Shown here in pieces: positions 36,283 through 45,572 of a DNA stretch of 64,000 nt; positions within the stretch are counted from its first letter, which is position 1; each line of letters begins with the position of its first letter. The stretch covers positions 23,788 to 87,787 of the forward strand of contig JANOFE010000034.1 in assembly GCA_031413495.1 (NCBI GenBank). The letters are read 5' to 3'. Position numbers and translations under genes: made by a program. This stretch comes from JACMNW01 sp031413495. GTDB lineage: Bacteria > Pseudomonadota > Alphaproteobacteria > Rhodobacterales > Rhodobacteraceae. Below the pieces are notes generated by a model. The model saw only the letters and a list, made by a program, of their open reading frames with translations. It made no database searches and was not told where the DNA came from.

Positions 36283-36693
36283 CTATTCCCACCAAGGATC
36301 AATCGCCGCAATATCTTCGTCGGACCAGCCAAAATGATGTGCCAATTCATGCACCAGAACATGTGTCACCAAATCGGCCAGACAAATATCACCGCGTTCC
36401 GCCCATTCATCCAAAATGGGGCGGCGGAATAGCCAGATCAGATCGGGCGCCATGGGTTGATCGGCGACTGATTTTTCGGTGAGCGGTATGCCTTGATATA
36501 AACCCGTCAACTCGTAAGGATCCTCTAACCCCATCTCTTCCAGATGATCGTCGGATACAAAATCCTCGACACGCAGTGCCACCTGATTGGCCGCTGGACG
36601 AAACGCAACGGGCAGGCTTTCTATCGCCGCTTGTGCCAATGCCTCGATCAGGGCGATATCGGGGGCGTAGAATTTTGTCTCTGCATCGGTCAT
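36283..36693 (-). CDS. Small zincin-like metallopeptidase
   Basis: 136-residue protein of the metallopeptidase family PF06262 (COG3824). The zinc-binding HELAHHFG motif lies near residue 114, preceded by DLVTHVLV, and the C-terminus is the conserved DEDIAAIDPWWE. No signal peptide is seen, so it is cytoplasmic. Physiological substrate unknown. Confidence 0.9.
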   Translation of the reverse strand: MTDAETKFYAPDIALIEALAQAAIESLPVAFRPAANQVALRVEDFVSDDHLEEMGLEDPYELTGLYQGIPLTEKSVADQPMAPDLIWLFRRPILDEWAERGDICLADLVTHVLVHELAHHFGWSDEDIAAIDPWWE

Positions 36694-36805
36694 GTCGCCA
36701 GCCTAACCTGTTTGGCCGCAAACTGGAATGCCAGTCGCCACGGAGGGTAACTGGACAAAACCGATGCGCTATGACAGGGAAGACCCCTGCAAGGAGAGCC
36801 GTCCG

Positions 36806-38143
36806 ATGACCGCCGACAGACCCACTATTACCCGCTTTGCACCGTCCCCCACTGGATTTATCCATGTGGGCAACCTGCGCACCGCGTTGATGAATTACCT
36901 GATCACCGCCAAGGCCGGGGGCACATTCATTCTGCGGCTGGATGATACCGATCAGGACCGCTCAAAGCAGGAATATGCCGATGGGATCATGGAAGATCTG
37001 GATTGGCTGGGCCTGCATTGGGACCGGGTTGAAAAACAATCTTTGCGGATGGACCGCTACCGCGAAGCGGCGGATCAACTGCGCGCGAACGGTCGGTTCT
37101 ACGAATGCTTCGAGAGCCCGGTTGAGTTGGACCTGAAGCGCAAGAAACAACTGAACATGCACAAGCCGCCGGTTTATGACCGCGCGTCTTTGCATCTGTC
37201 TGAGGATCAGAAGGCTGCAATGCGGGCCGAGGGGCGGGCTGGCTATTGGCGGTTCCGGCTGGATCAAGAGCGGATTGAATGGCCGGATGGCATTCTGGGG
37301 CCGATTTCAATAGATGCGGCCTCGGTGTCAGACCCGGTATTGATCCGCGCCGACGGGCAGGTGCTTTATACCTTTGCAAGCTCGGTCGATGATATCGACA
37401 TGGGCGTCAGTTTCATCGTGCGCGGTGCCGATCATGTGACCAATACGGCCACGCAAATTCAGATCATGCAAGCGATGGGTGGGGTGCCGCCGTCGTTCGC
37501 GCACCACAGCTTGCTGACAGGTGCGAAGGGCGAAGAATTGTCCAAACGGCTTGGCACCCTGTCGCTGCGCGATCTGCGCAGCGCGGGGGTAGAGCCGATG
37601 GCTTTGCTGTCGCTGATGGCGCGGCTTGGGTCATCCAAACCGGTGGAACTGGCCCATTCGATGCAAGATTTGATCGACGGCTTTGATGTCGGCAGTTTTG
37701 GTGCGGCGCCGACCAAGTTTGATGCCGAGGATCTGTTCCCGCTGACCCGCGCGCATGTGCAAAGCCTGCCTTTGTCTGCTGTTGCCACCGATGTGGCGGC
37801 GCTGGGCGTGCCAGCCAGTGATGCGCAGGCGTTTTGGGATGTGGCCAAGGGCAACATCACCATCAAGGCCGATCTGGCCCAATGGTGGCACCTGTTCCGT
37901 GATGGGGCAGAGCCCTTGGTTGATGACGAGGATAAAGCGTTCGTCGCCGAAGCGCTCGCGATGTTGCCCGCAAAGCCCTGGACAACGGCGACTTGGCATG
38001 ACTGGACCGAAACCGTAAAGGCCGCCACAGGCCGTAAGGGCAAGGGTCTTTACCGCCCACTTCGCCGCGCATTGACAGGGCTGGATGCCGGACCGGAAAT
38101 GGCCGACGTGATGCCGATGCTTCAGGTGGTGCGCGGGCTTTAA
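36806..38143 (+). CDS. gltX: Glutamyl-tRNA synthetase
   Basis: Class I aminoacyl-tRNA synthetase that charges tRNA-Glu (and often tRNA-Gln in alphaproteobacteria). The HIGH motif region is FAPSPTGFIHVGNLRTALMN, and the KMSKS-equivalent is EELSKRLG. The 445-residue length is on the short side of the family, fitting the compact alphaproteobacterial form. Many relatives carry two gltX copies; this could be either. AAGGAG at 36791-36796 precedes ATG 36806. Confidence 0.93.
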   Translation: MTADRPTITRFAPSPTGFIHVGNLRTALMNYLITAKAGGTFILRLDDTDQDRSKQEYADGIMEDLDWLGLHWDRVEKQSLRMDRYREAADQLRANGRFYECFESPVELDLKRKKQLNMHKPPVYDRASLHLSEDQKAAMRAEGRAGYWRFRLDQERIEWPDGILGPISIDAASVSDPVLIRADGQVLYTFASSVDDIDMGVSFIVRGADHVTNTATQIQIMQAMGGVPPSFAHHSLLTGAKGEELSKRLGTLSLRDLRSAGVEPMALLSLMARLGSSKPVELAHSMQDLIDGFDVGSFGAAPTKFDAEDLFPLTRAHVQSLPLSAVATDVAALGVPASDAQAFWDVAKGNITIKADLAQWWHLFRDGAEPLVDDEDKAFVAEALAMLPAKPWTTATWHDWTETVKAATGRKGKGLYRPLRRALTGLDAGPEMADVMPMLQVVRGL

Positions 38144-38167
38144 CGCGCTAATTTGTCTTGCAAGAAC

Positions 38168-38186
38168 GGGGGGCTGTCTGCCCCCC
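38168..38186 (+). terminator. gltX terminator
   Basis: GGGGGGC, loop TGTCT, GCCCCCC. A C-rich stretch and GAGGATATTTTTGAACAG (38197-38214) follow, a recurrent 3' tail in Rhodobacterales intergenic regions. Confidence 0.65.
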
Positions 38187-38249
38187 CGCCCCCCCCGAGG
38201 ATATTTTTGAACAGGAGAATGCGGAAGGCCAGCTTTCCGCGACCGCCCT

Positions 38250-39596
38250 ATGGCCCCAATCACCGCGCGCGCGACCGGCAAGCCGGCGAAGTTTCTGGAA
38301 GGCAACCTGTTTCGGCATGTGGCGGTGATGTCGCTGACCTCGTCCGTTGGATTGATGGTGCTGTTCATGGTCGATTTCATCAACATCATCTTCATCTCTT
38401 GGCTGGGCGACGCGGAACTTACTGCGGCTATCGGCTATGCCGGGGCGATCTTGTTTTTCACTACGTCGTTCGGGATTGGCATGGCCATTGCTGCATCGGC
38501 TTTGGTTGCGCGGGCAGTCGGGCGCGGCGATCTGGCGGAAGCGCGCACCAAAGCCACCAATGCGGTGATCTGGGGGGTGGTGTTCGGCATTTTGTTTGTG
38601 GTGGCGGTGTGTTTCAATCTGCGGTTTCTGGTGGCGGCACTTGGGGCAAGCGGGCGCACCCTGGACCAGGCGGTGCATTACCTTTCCATCGTGGTGCCGA
38701 CTTTGCCATTGCTGATGGTGGGCATGATTGGCGGTGCAATCTTGCGCAGCCACGGCGACGCCAAGCGGGCGATGATGGCCACGATTTATGGCGGACTGGC
38801 CAATGCGGCGCTGGACCCGATCCTGATTTTTGGGCTTGGGCTTGATCTGACCGGGGCGGCAATCGCGACTGTTGTCGCACGGTTCGTAATTGCCGGGACC
38901 GCGTTGTTACCGGTTATGCGGCACTATGGTGGCTTTGACAGACCGTCGTGGTCCAGTTTGTCCTTTGATCTGCGCCCGATTGCCTTTATCGCAGCACCCG
39001 CCATTCTAACCCAGCTTGCAACCCCGGTTGGCCAAGCTTTTGTGACCCGTGCGGTATCGGGATATGGCGAGGCGGCGGTGGCGGGCATGGCCGTGATCGG
39101 GCGGATGACACCCGTGGCCTTTGGCGTAATATTTGCGCTGTCCGGGGCAATTGGCCCGATCATCGGGCAAAACTATGGGGCGGGCAAAATGGATCGCGTA
39201 AGGTTGGCCTTCATCGAAGGCTTGCGGTTTACCGCGCTGTTCACGCTGGTCGTAGCGGGCGTCCTTTTCATGTTGCGGTCGCCGATTGCCGATCTGTTCC
39301 AAGCAGAAGGCGTCACGCGGCAAATCATCTATCTGTTCTGCGGTCCGCTGGCCTTGTTGTTTTTCTTCAACGGGGTGATTTTCGTGGCAAATTCCGCCTT
39401 CAACAACCTTGGCTATCCTTTCCATTCTACATGGACCAATTGGGGCCGTCATACGATTGGCACCGTCCCTTTGGCGCTTTTTGGCGGCAGCTTGCTGGGC
39501 GCGCAGGGGGTTTTGCTGGGGCAGGCGGCGGGAGGCGTGGCTTTTGGCTTGGTTGCATGGTGGTTGGCGCTGCGTGTGATGCCAAAGGTCGGTTGA
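38250..39596 (+). CDS. MATE-family efflux transporter
   Basis: 448-residue multidrug and toxin extrusion exporter with about twelve hydrophobic helices in two repeats. Family-typical segments include SLTSSVGLMVLFMVDFINIIFISWLG in the first helix pair and ALSGAIGPIIGQNYGAG in the second half. It would expel cationic compounds using a sodium or proton gradient. The ATG at 38250 has no good ribosome-binding site, but later starts would remove the first helix. Confidence 0.88.
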   Translation: MAPITARATGKPAKFLEGNLFRHVAVMSLTSSVGLMVLFMVDFINIIFISWLGDAELTAAIGYAGAILFFTTSFGIGMAIAASALVARAVGRGDLAEARTKATNAVIWGVVFGILFVVAVCFNLRFLVAALGASGRTLDQAVHYLSIVVPTLPLLMVGMIGGAILRSHGDAKRAMMATIYGGLANAALDPILIFGLGLDLTGAAIATVVARFVIAGTALLPVMRHYGGFDRPSWSSLSFDLRPIAFIAAPAILTQLATPVGQAFVTRAVSGYGEAAVAGMAVIGRMTPVAFGVIFALSGAIGPIIGQNYGAGKMDRVRLAFIEGLRFTALFTLVVAGVLFMLRSPIADLFQAEGVTRQIIYLFCGPLALLFFFNGVIFVANSAFNNLGYPFHSTWTNWGRHTIGTVPLALFGGSLLGAQGVLLGQAAGGVAFGLVAWWLALRVMPKVG

Positions 39597-39692
39597 CCAA
39601 TCCATGCATGCGTCGCAGGTGGCCTGCAACAGGTCGCAAACGCTTTCCCCCTTGCCAGCGTGGCGGAAGGCAGGCTAGGCATAGCGCATCAG

Positions 39693-39868
39693 AACCGGGA
39701 GAATCCGGTTGGGGGCAACCCCATCTGGTGCCGAAGGAGCAACCGCCCCGGTAAACTCTCAGGCGCAAGGGACCGTTCTGGTAGTGACAGTCTGGAGAGT
39801 GGTGCAACAGCACCCGCCGAAGGGATAACAATCTCAGGCGCCCCAAATGGGGTAGGGACAGAAGGGGC
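39693..39868 (+). promoter_or_regulatory. Tandem glycine riboswitch (two aptamers) upstream of gcvT
   Basis: Two glycine aptamers in series. Aptamer I (about 39693-39781) has GGGAGAATCC, the conserved GCCGAAGGAGCAA at 39730-39742 and CTCTCAGGCGCAAGGGACCG at 39756-39775. Aptamer II (about 39790-39868) has CTGGAGAG, GCCGAAGGGATAACAATCTC and AGGCGCCCC followed by GGGACAGA. These are the family's signature blocks in order. The expression platform (39869-39939) is GC-rich and ends with the AGGGGG ribosome-binding site, so control could be translational or by readthrough. Binding of glycine is expected to switch on gcvTHP. Confidence 0.95.
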
Positions 39869-39939
39869 ATCGTGGGGCGGGGATTGGCCCGTCTGAACGG
39901 TGCCGGGCATCTGTCCGACCGATGGTTTAGGGGGCTATC

Positions 39940-41064
39940 TTGGCCGAAGAACTGCATAGGTTAGCCTTGCACGATCTGCACGTGGCACGCGAGGGCAAGA
40001 TGGTGCCGTTTGCGGGCTATGAGATGCCGGTGCAATACGCGCCTGGTGTGATGAAGGAACATCTGCACACACGCATCGCCGCTGGCCTGTTTGACGTCAG
40101 CCATATGGGGCAGGTGATTTTGCGTCCGCGAGAGGGCTATGAGGCAACCGCGCTGGCGTTTGAGGCGCTGATGCCGGTGGATGTTTTGGCAACCGTTCCT
40201 GGTCGCCAACGCTATGGCCTGTTCACCAATGACACCGGGGGCATTCTGGATGACCTGATGTTTGCCAACCGGGGGGATCATCTGTTTGTCGTGGTGAACG
40301 CCGCCTGCAAAGCGCAGGATGTGGCACATATGCAAGCGTATTTGTCGGCCACGACTGAGGTTATTGCTGTCACTGACCGCGCCCTTTTGGCGTTGCAAGG
40401 GCCTTTGGCCGAGGCCGTATTAGCGCGGCTGATGCCGGATGTAGTGGCAATGAAGTTTATGGATTCATTGGTTTTTTCATGGCAGGGCGCAGAGATATGG
40501 ATTTCCCGTTCTGGCTATACTGGCGAGGACGGCTTTGAAATCTCTATCCCAAATGCGTTGGCCGAAGCTTTCGCAGCCGCCCTGCTCGACCAACCCGAAG
40601 TGATGCCCATCGGCCTTGGTGCGCGTGACAGCTTGCGGCTGGAAGCGGGGCTTTGCCTTTATGGCCATGACATCGACACCACCACCAGCCCGGTTGAGGC
40701 GGGGCTGACCTGGGCCATTCAGAAAGCCCGCCGGGCGGGTGGCGCGCGCGCAGGCGGATTTCCCGGCGACGACCGCATTTTGCAGGAATTGGCTGACGGT
40801 CCAGAACGTCTTCGCGTTGGATTGCGCCCCGAAGGCCGCGCGCCGATGCGTGAAGGCACCGCACTGTTCGCGCCCGATGCTACGCCGCTGGGTACTGTCA
40901 CCTCTGGTGGCTTTGGCCCGTCGGTTGAAGCCCCGATCGCCATGGGCTATGTCGCTGCCGCCTTTGCCACCCCCGGCACCGCCCTGACGGGCGAAGTGCG
41001 GGGCAAGCATTTGCCTGTCACTGTTACTAAATTGCCTTTCCATTCCACAACTTACAAGCGCTGA
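39940..41064 (+). CDS. gcvT: Glycine cleavage system T protein (aminomethyltransferase)
   Basis: Transfers the methylene group from lipoyl-bound aminomethyl to tetrahydrofolate, releasing ammonia. The 374-residue protein starts with the family-typical LHDLHVAREGKMVPFAGYEMPVQY and contains SRSGYTGEDGFEI and GLGARDSLRLEAGLCLYGHD. The start is a TTG: an in-frame stop lies four codons earlier, the next ATG would remove conserved residues, and AGGGGG precedes it by five bases. Led by the glycine riboswitch. Confidence 0.95.
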   Translation: MAEELHRLALHDLHVAREGKMVPFAGYEMPVQYAPGVMKEHLHTRIAAGLFDVSHMGQVILRPREGYEATALAFEALMPVDVLATVPGRQRYGLFTNDTGGILDDLMFANRGDHLFVVVNAACKAQDVAHMQAYLSATTEVIAVTDRALLALQGPLAEAVLARLMPDVVAMKFMDSLVFSWQGAEIWISRSGYTGEDGFEISIPNALAEAFAAALLDQPEVMPIGLGARDSLRLEAGLCLYGHDIDTTTSPVEAGLTWAIQKARRAGGARAGGFPGDDRILQELADGPERLRVGLRPEGRAPMREGTALFAPDATPLGTVTSGGFGPSVEAPIAMGYVAAAFATPGTALTGEVRGKHLPVTVTKLPFHSTTYKR

Positions 41065-41075
41065 GGAGCGTCCCC

Positions 41076-41435
41076 ATGAAATATACCGAAGATCACGAAT
41101 GGCTGCGCGTTGAGGGCGATCTGATCGTCGTTGGCATCACCGAACACGCCGCCACACAGTTGGGCGATGTGGTGTTTGTGGAACTGCCCGAAGTTGAAAC
41201 CATGGTTGCGGCGGGCGACGAAGTTGTGGTGATCGAAAGCGTCAAAGCCGCGTCTGACATTCTTGCCCCGGTGGACGGCGAGATTGTAGCCGTGAATGAC
41301 GCGCTTTCCGACACTCCCGCGCTGGTGAACGAAGACCCGACCGGGGCTGCGTGGATGTTTAAGATCAAGGTCGATGACCTGTCAATTCTGGACCAGTTCA
41401 TGGACGAAGACGAATACAACGATCTGATCGGGTAA
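41076..41435 (+). CDS. gcvH: Glycine cleavage system H protein
   Basis: 119-residue lipoyl carrier that shuttles the aminomethyl intermediate between P, T and L proteins. The lipoylated Lys is in VVVIESVKAASDI near residue 61. GAGGAG lies just after the gcvT stop. Confidence 0.96.
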   Translation: MKYTEDHEWLRVEGDLIVVGITEHAATQLGDVVFVELPEVETMVAAGDEVVVIESVKAASDILAPVDGEIVAVNDALSDTPALVNEDPTGAAWMFKIKVDDLSILDQFMDEDEYNDLIG

Positions 41436-41450
41436 AGTGCTGATCAAACC

Positions 41451-41492
41451 GGAGTTTTCGAAAACTCCATTCAAAATCCTTCGAAGGATTTT
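41451..41492. repeat. Two adjacent perfect palindromes between gcvH and gcvP
   Basis: GGAGTTTTCGAAAACTCC (41451-41468) and AAAATCCTTCGAAGGATTTT (41473-41492), each fully self-complementary with a TTCGAA-type centre. They could act as a partial terminator, an mRNA stability element or a dispersed intergenic repeat within the gcv operon. Confidence 0.8.
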
Positions 41493-41540
41493 ACGGGCGC
41501 AACCCTGTGTCCGTTGATCCTTAAATCACAGAGGCGTGCC

Positions 41541-44381
41541 ATGACCTTTACCCCAACCGATTATAATCCCTATGATTTTGCTAATCGTCGCCACATTGGC
41601 CCGTCACCTGCCGAAATGGCGCTGATGCTGAAGGCGGTTGGCGTGGCCAGCCTTGATCAGTTGATTGATGAAACCGTGCCAGCAGACATTCGGCAGGCAA
41701 AGCCACTGACGTGGGCACCACTGGCCGAACATGAATTGCTGGCCCGGATGCGCCAGGTGGCAGATAAGAACAAGGTGATGACCAGCTTGATCGGGCAGGG
41801 CTATTACGGCACTGTCACACCGCCCGCTATTCAGCGGAATATCTTGGAAAATCCGGCGTGGTACACGGCCTATACCCCCTACCAGCCCGAAATTGCACAA
41901 GGCCGGCTTGAGGCCTTGTTGAACTATCAAACCATGGTGACGGACCTGACCGGGTTGCCTGTGGCGAACGCGAGTTTGCTAGACGAGGCGACGGCAGCGG
42001 CGGAAGCCATGACCATGGCGGAACGCACTGCTAAGTCGAAAGCGCGGGCGTTTTTTGTCGATGCGCAGTGCCACCCGCAAACCATTGAGGTGATCCGCAC
42101 TCGGGCTGCGCCCTTGGGGATCGAAGTGCTGGTGGGCGACCCCGCAGATCTGGTTGCAGGCGATGTTTTCGGGGCGATTTTTCAATATCCCGGCACACTT
42201 GGCCATATCTGTGATTTCACAAGTCACATCGCGGCACTGCATGCCGCAAAGGCGATAGCTGTGGTGGCCACGGATCTTCTGGCGCTGTGTATGCTGAAAG
42301 AACCGGGGGCGATGGGGGCGGATATTGCCGTCGGGTCAAGCCAGCGGTTTGGCGTGCCGCTGGGTTACGGCGGCCCACATGCGGCGTTTATGTCCTGCAC
42401 CGATGATCTGAAACGCGCAATGCCGGGACGCATCGTCGGGGTGTCAATCGACGCGCGCGGCAACAAGGCGTATCGGCTTTCCCTGCAAACGCGAGAACAA
42501 CATATCAGACGTGAAAAAGCCACGTCGAACGTCTGCACGGCACAGGCGCTGTTGGCCGTAATGGCCAGTTTTTACGCAGTTTTTCATGGGCCACTTGGCC
42601 TGCGTGCCATCGCCGAACGCGTGCATTTCAACACCGTGCGCCTATCCAAAGCCCTGCGTGCGGCAGGTGCGAAGGTGTCGCCCAAAGCGTTCTTTGATAC
42701 CATCACGGTCGAGGTCGGCGTGGGGCAGGCGGGGATTCTTGCTGCCGCCCGGCAAGAGGGCCTTAATTTCCGCAAGATCGGCAATGACCGGGTGGGGATT
42801 TCTCTGGATGAGACGTCGGATGAGGCCGTGCTGCACAGGGTGCTGCGGGCGTTCGGGATTACCATCGCACCGCCACATCGCGGGACGCTTGGCTTTGGGA
42901 TGGATATGCTGCGGCAATCGGACTTTCTGACCCATCCGGTGTTTCATATGAACCGGGCGGAATCGGAAATGATGCGCTATATGCGGCGGTTATCCGACCG
43001 TGATCTGGCGCTGGACCGGGCGATGATCCCGCTGGGATCTTGCACGATGAAATTGAATGCAGCGGCGGAAATGATGCCGATCACTTGGCCGGAATTTGGC
43101 ACCTTGCACCCGTTCGCGCCGATGGATCAGGCGATGGGGTATCACGAAGCGATCAGTGATTTGTCAGAAAAGCTATGTGAAATAACGGGTTACGATGCTA
43201 TGTCGATGCAGCCCAATTCCGGGGCGCAGGGGGAATATGCGGGGCTGTTGACCATCGCCGCCTATCACAGGTCGCGGGGGGATCATCAGCGTGATGTGTG
43301 CCTGATCCCGGTATCCGCCCATGGCACCAACCCCGCGTCAGCACAGATGTCGGGGATGAAGGTGGTGGTGGTGAAATCCGCCCCGAACGGCGATGTGGAT
43401 ATCGAGGATTTTCGTGCCAAGGCGGTGGCGGCGGGGGATACGCTGGCGGCCTGCATGATCACCTACCCATCAACCCATGGTGTGTTTGAAGAAACTGTCC
43501 GCGATATCTGTGCCATCACGCATGAATTTGGCGGTCAGGTTTACATCGACGGCGCGAATATGAACGCCATGGTCGGGCTGGTGCAGCCGGGCAAAATTGG
43601 CGGCGATGTCAGCCATTTGAACCTGCACAAAACCTTTGCCATTCCGCATGGCGGGGGTGGGCCGGGGATGGGGCCGATTGGGGTGAAGGCACACCTTGCG
43701 GCGTTCCTGCCGGGGCATCCTGAGACAGGTGGAAGTGAGGGGCCGGTGTCAGCGGCACCCTATGGTTCGGCCTCTATCCTTTTGATATCATGGGCCTATT
43801 GCTTGATGATGGGTGGGCCGGGCTTGACGCAAGCGACGCGGGTGGCGATCTTGAATGCCAATTACATCGCGGCGCGGTTGAGGGGGGCCTATGAGGTCTT
43901 GTTCATGGGAAATCGGGGCCGGGTGGCACATGAATGTATCCTTGATACGCGTCCCTTTGCCGAGGTCGGGGTCACGGTGGATGACATCGCAAAGCGGCTG
44001 ATTGACAACGGGTTCCATGCCCCAACGATGAGCTGGCCAGTATCGGGCACGCTTATGGTAGAGCCGACGGAATCAGAAACCAAAGCTGAAATTGACCGCT
44101 TTATCAATGCGTTGCTGGCGATCCGGGCAGAGATCAAGGCAGTCGAGAACGGCGAGATTTCAGCCGAAGACAGTCCCCTGCGCCATGCGCCGCATACGGT
44201 GGAAGACCTTGTTGCCGACTGGACCCGGGCCTATCCGCGTGAACAGGGGTGCTTTCCGCCCGGCGCGTTTAGGGTGGATAAATACTGGCCGCCGGTGGGC
44301 CGTGTGGATAATGTGTTTGGTGACCGCAATCTGGTCTGCACATGCCCGCCTGTGGAAAGTTACATGGAGGCGGCGGAGTAG
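41541..44381 (+). CDS. gcvP: Glycine dehydrogenase (decarboxylating), P protein
   Basis: Homodimer-type P protein (946 residues) that decarboxylates glycine with pyridoxal phosphate. The PLP lysine is in NLHKTFAIPHGGGGPGMGP. N-terminal FANRRHIGPS and the IPLGSCTMKLN segment are family hallmarks. ATG 41541 follows GAGGCG. It completes gcvTHP; the L protein (lipoamide dehydrogenase) is shared with other complexes and not in the window. The 105-base gap before it contains two palindromes. Confidence 0.96.
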   Translation: MTFTPTDYNPYDFANRRHIGPSPAEMALMLKAVGVASLDQLIDETVPADIRQAKPLTWAPLAEHELLARMRQVADKNKVMTSLIGQGYYGTVTPPAIQRNILENPAWYTAYTPYQPEIAQGRLEALLNYQTMVTDLTGLPVANASLLDEATAAAEAMTMAERTAKSKARAFFVDAQCHPQTIEVIRTRAAPLGIEVLVGDPADLVAGDVFGAIFQYPGTLGHICDFTSHIAALHAAKAIAVVATDLLALCMLKEPGAMGADIAVGSSQRFGVPLGYGGPHAAFMSCTDDLKRAMPGRIVGVSIDARGNKAYRLSLQTREQHIRREKATSNVCTAQALLAVMASFYAVFHGPLGLRAIAERVHFNTVRLSKALRAAGAKVSPKAFFDTITVEVGVGQAGILAAARQEGLNFRKIGNDRVGISLDETSDEAVLHRVLRAFGITIAPPHRGTLGFGMDMLRQSDFLTHPVFHMNRAESEMMRYMRRLSDRDLALDRAMIPLGSCTMKLNAAAEMMPITWPEFGTLHPFAPMDQAMGYHEAISDLSEKLCEITGYDAMSMQPNSGAQGEYAGLLTIAAYHRSRGDHQRDVCLIPVSAHGTNPASAQMSGMKVVVVKSAPNGDVDIEDFRAKAVAAGDTLAACMITYPSTHGVFEETVRDICAITHEFGGQVYIDGANMNAMVGLVQPGKIGGDVSHLNLHKTFAIPHGGGGPGMGPIGVKAHLAAFLPGHPETGGSEGPVSAAPYGSASILLISWAYCLMMGGPGLTQATRVAILNANYIAARLRGAYEVLFMGNRGRVAHECILDTRPFAEVGVTVDDIAKRLIDNGFHAPTMSWPVSGTLMVEPTESETKAEIDRFINALLAIRAEIKAVENGEISAEDSPLRHAPHTVEDLVADWTRAYPREQGCFPPGAFRVDKYWPPVGRVDNVFGDRNLVCTCPPVESYMEAAE

Positions 44382-44458
44382 GCTGCATCCCGTGCTTTTT
44401 GCGTGCATACGGGCCAATAGCTTGCCGACCAGCAAAACACGGCTGATCAGTATTTTTG

Positions 44459-44485
44459 AACGGCGGCCTAGCAACCCGCCGTTTT
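44459..44485 (+). terminator. gcv operon terminator
   Basis: AACGGCGG pairs with CCGCCGTT across a 9-base loop, followed by TTC. Directly preceded by CAGTATTTTTGAAC, similar to the tail near 38200. Confidence 0.6.
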
Positions 44486-44587
44486 CAAGCAGTGCTCAGG
44501 GGATACCCGGAATGTTTCGCCGCGACGCCATTAAATAGTCAAGATCAAGACGCTTATCATTTGCGGAACCCCAAGATTGGCTTTGAT

Positions 44588-45547
44588 ATGTCCGCAATTG
44601 AAATTTTATCTGCAGACGCGCCTGAAAAGGCCGCTCGTGGACCATTGAAGCGGTTTCTGTTTCGGGCCGAGTGGCGGCTAGTGGCTTTGGTTGCGCTGCT
44701 GTGCATCGGCTGTGTTGTTAGCGCTGCGCTAAGAGATCAGGCAGTGGCATGGGGTGGGTTTTTCGCCCCATTTGGTGCCAGTGTGTTGTTGATCCTGATC
44801 GGGTTGTATGTCCGCGCCACGCGCCCGATGCCACGGATCGCGCTTGGCGCAATTGGCTTTGGTATTTTCATGTCATTCACGGGCAGCGTGGCGATCTTTA
44901 TCTATACGCTGTTCCCGGTCGCCTTTCCGCTGATTGACCCGTCTCTGATGGCAATAGATGCGTCACTTGGATATGTATGGACTGATTTTGTGCAGTCCGT
45001 TGCCGCCTACCCGATGGTTGGGCTGGGCCTTAGGTATGTTTATCTTAGCATTTTGCCTCAGATGGTTGCGGTGATCGTCCTGTTGGCGTTTCTGAACCGT
45101 CCGGTCACCCTGCACCGATTTCTTTCGGTCGGCATCTTTTGCATGATTGTGACCGTTACCATCTGGTCGGTGTTCCCGAGTGTGGGGCCCGGCGCAAATT
45201 CGTCGGTGCCGGTTGACGTGGCAAGCAGCATTGATCTGGTGCTTGATATGGCCTACGCGGCCGAGTTACAGCGGCTTGCGGCGGAAGGCATACCCGTGAT
45301 CGCGCCGAATACCATCACGGGTGTTATCGCCTTTCCATCTTTTCACATGATCATGGCCTGCATGGTGGTGTGGTTCACGCGGGATACTGTGGCGTTCATT
45401 CCTGCACTGGTCGTCAATATCGCGATGGTGCCTGCGACCCTGTCACATGGGGGACATCATCTGGTGGATTTGGTTGCAGGTGTTGTAGCGTTCTTTTTAT
45501 GTGTTTGGGCGGTCAATCGGCTGATACCGGTTCAATCGACAACGTGA
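44588..45547 (+). CDS. PAP2-superfamily (AUR1-like) membrane phosphatase/transferase
   Basis: 319-residue integral membrane protein with roughly six to seven hydrophobic helices. The PAP2 catalytic motifs are recognisable near the C-terminus: FPSFHMI (second motif, PSxH) and SHGGHHLVDLVAG (third motif, the Ser/Arg position followed by HxxxD). This arrangement resembles the AUR1/inositolphosphotransferase subgroup (PAP2_3) more than classical PgpB. Lipid phosphate or sphingolipid-type headgroup chemistry is expected; substrate unknown. Start ATG 44588; the frame opening at 44456 runs through the gcvP terminator. Confidence 0.82.
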   Translation: MSAIEILSADAPEKAARGPLKRFLFRAEWRLVALVALLCIGCVVSAALRDQAVAWGGFFAPFGASVLLILIGLYVRATRPMPRIALGAIGFGIFMSFTGSVAIFIYTLFPVAFPLIDPSLMAIDASLGYVWTDFVQSVAAYPMVGLGLRYVYLSILPQMVAVIVLLAFLNRPVTLHRFLSVGIFCMIVTVTIWSVFPSVGPGANSSVPVDVASSIDLVLDMAYAAELQRLAAEGIPVIAPNTITGVIAFPSFHMIMACMVVWFTRDTVAFIPALVVNIAMVPATLSHGGHHLVDLVAGVVAFFLCVWAVNRLIPVQSTT

Positions 45548-45572
45548 CGCCGGCGATGCCGGCAGGGAACAA

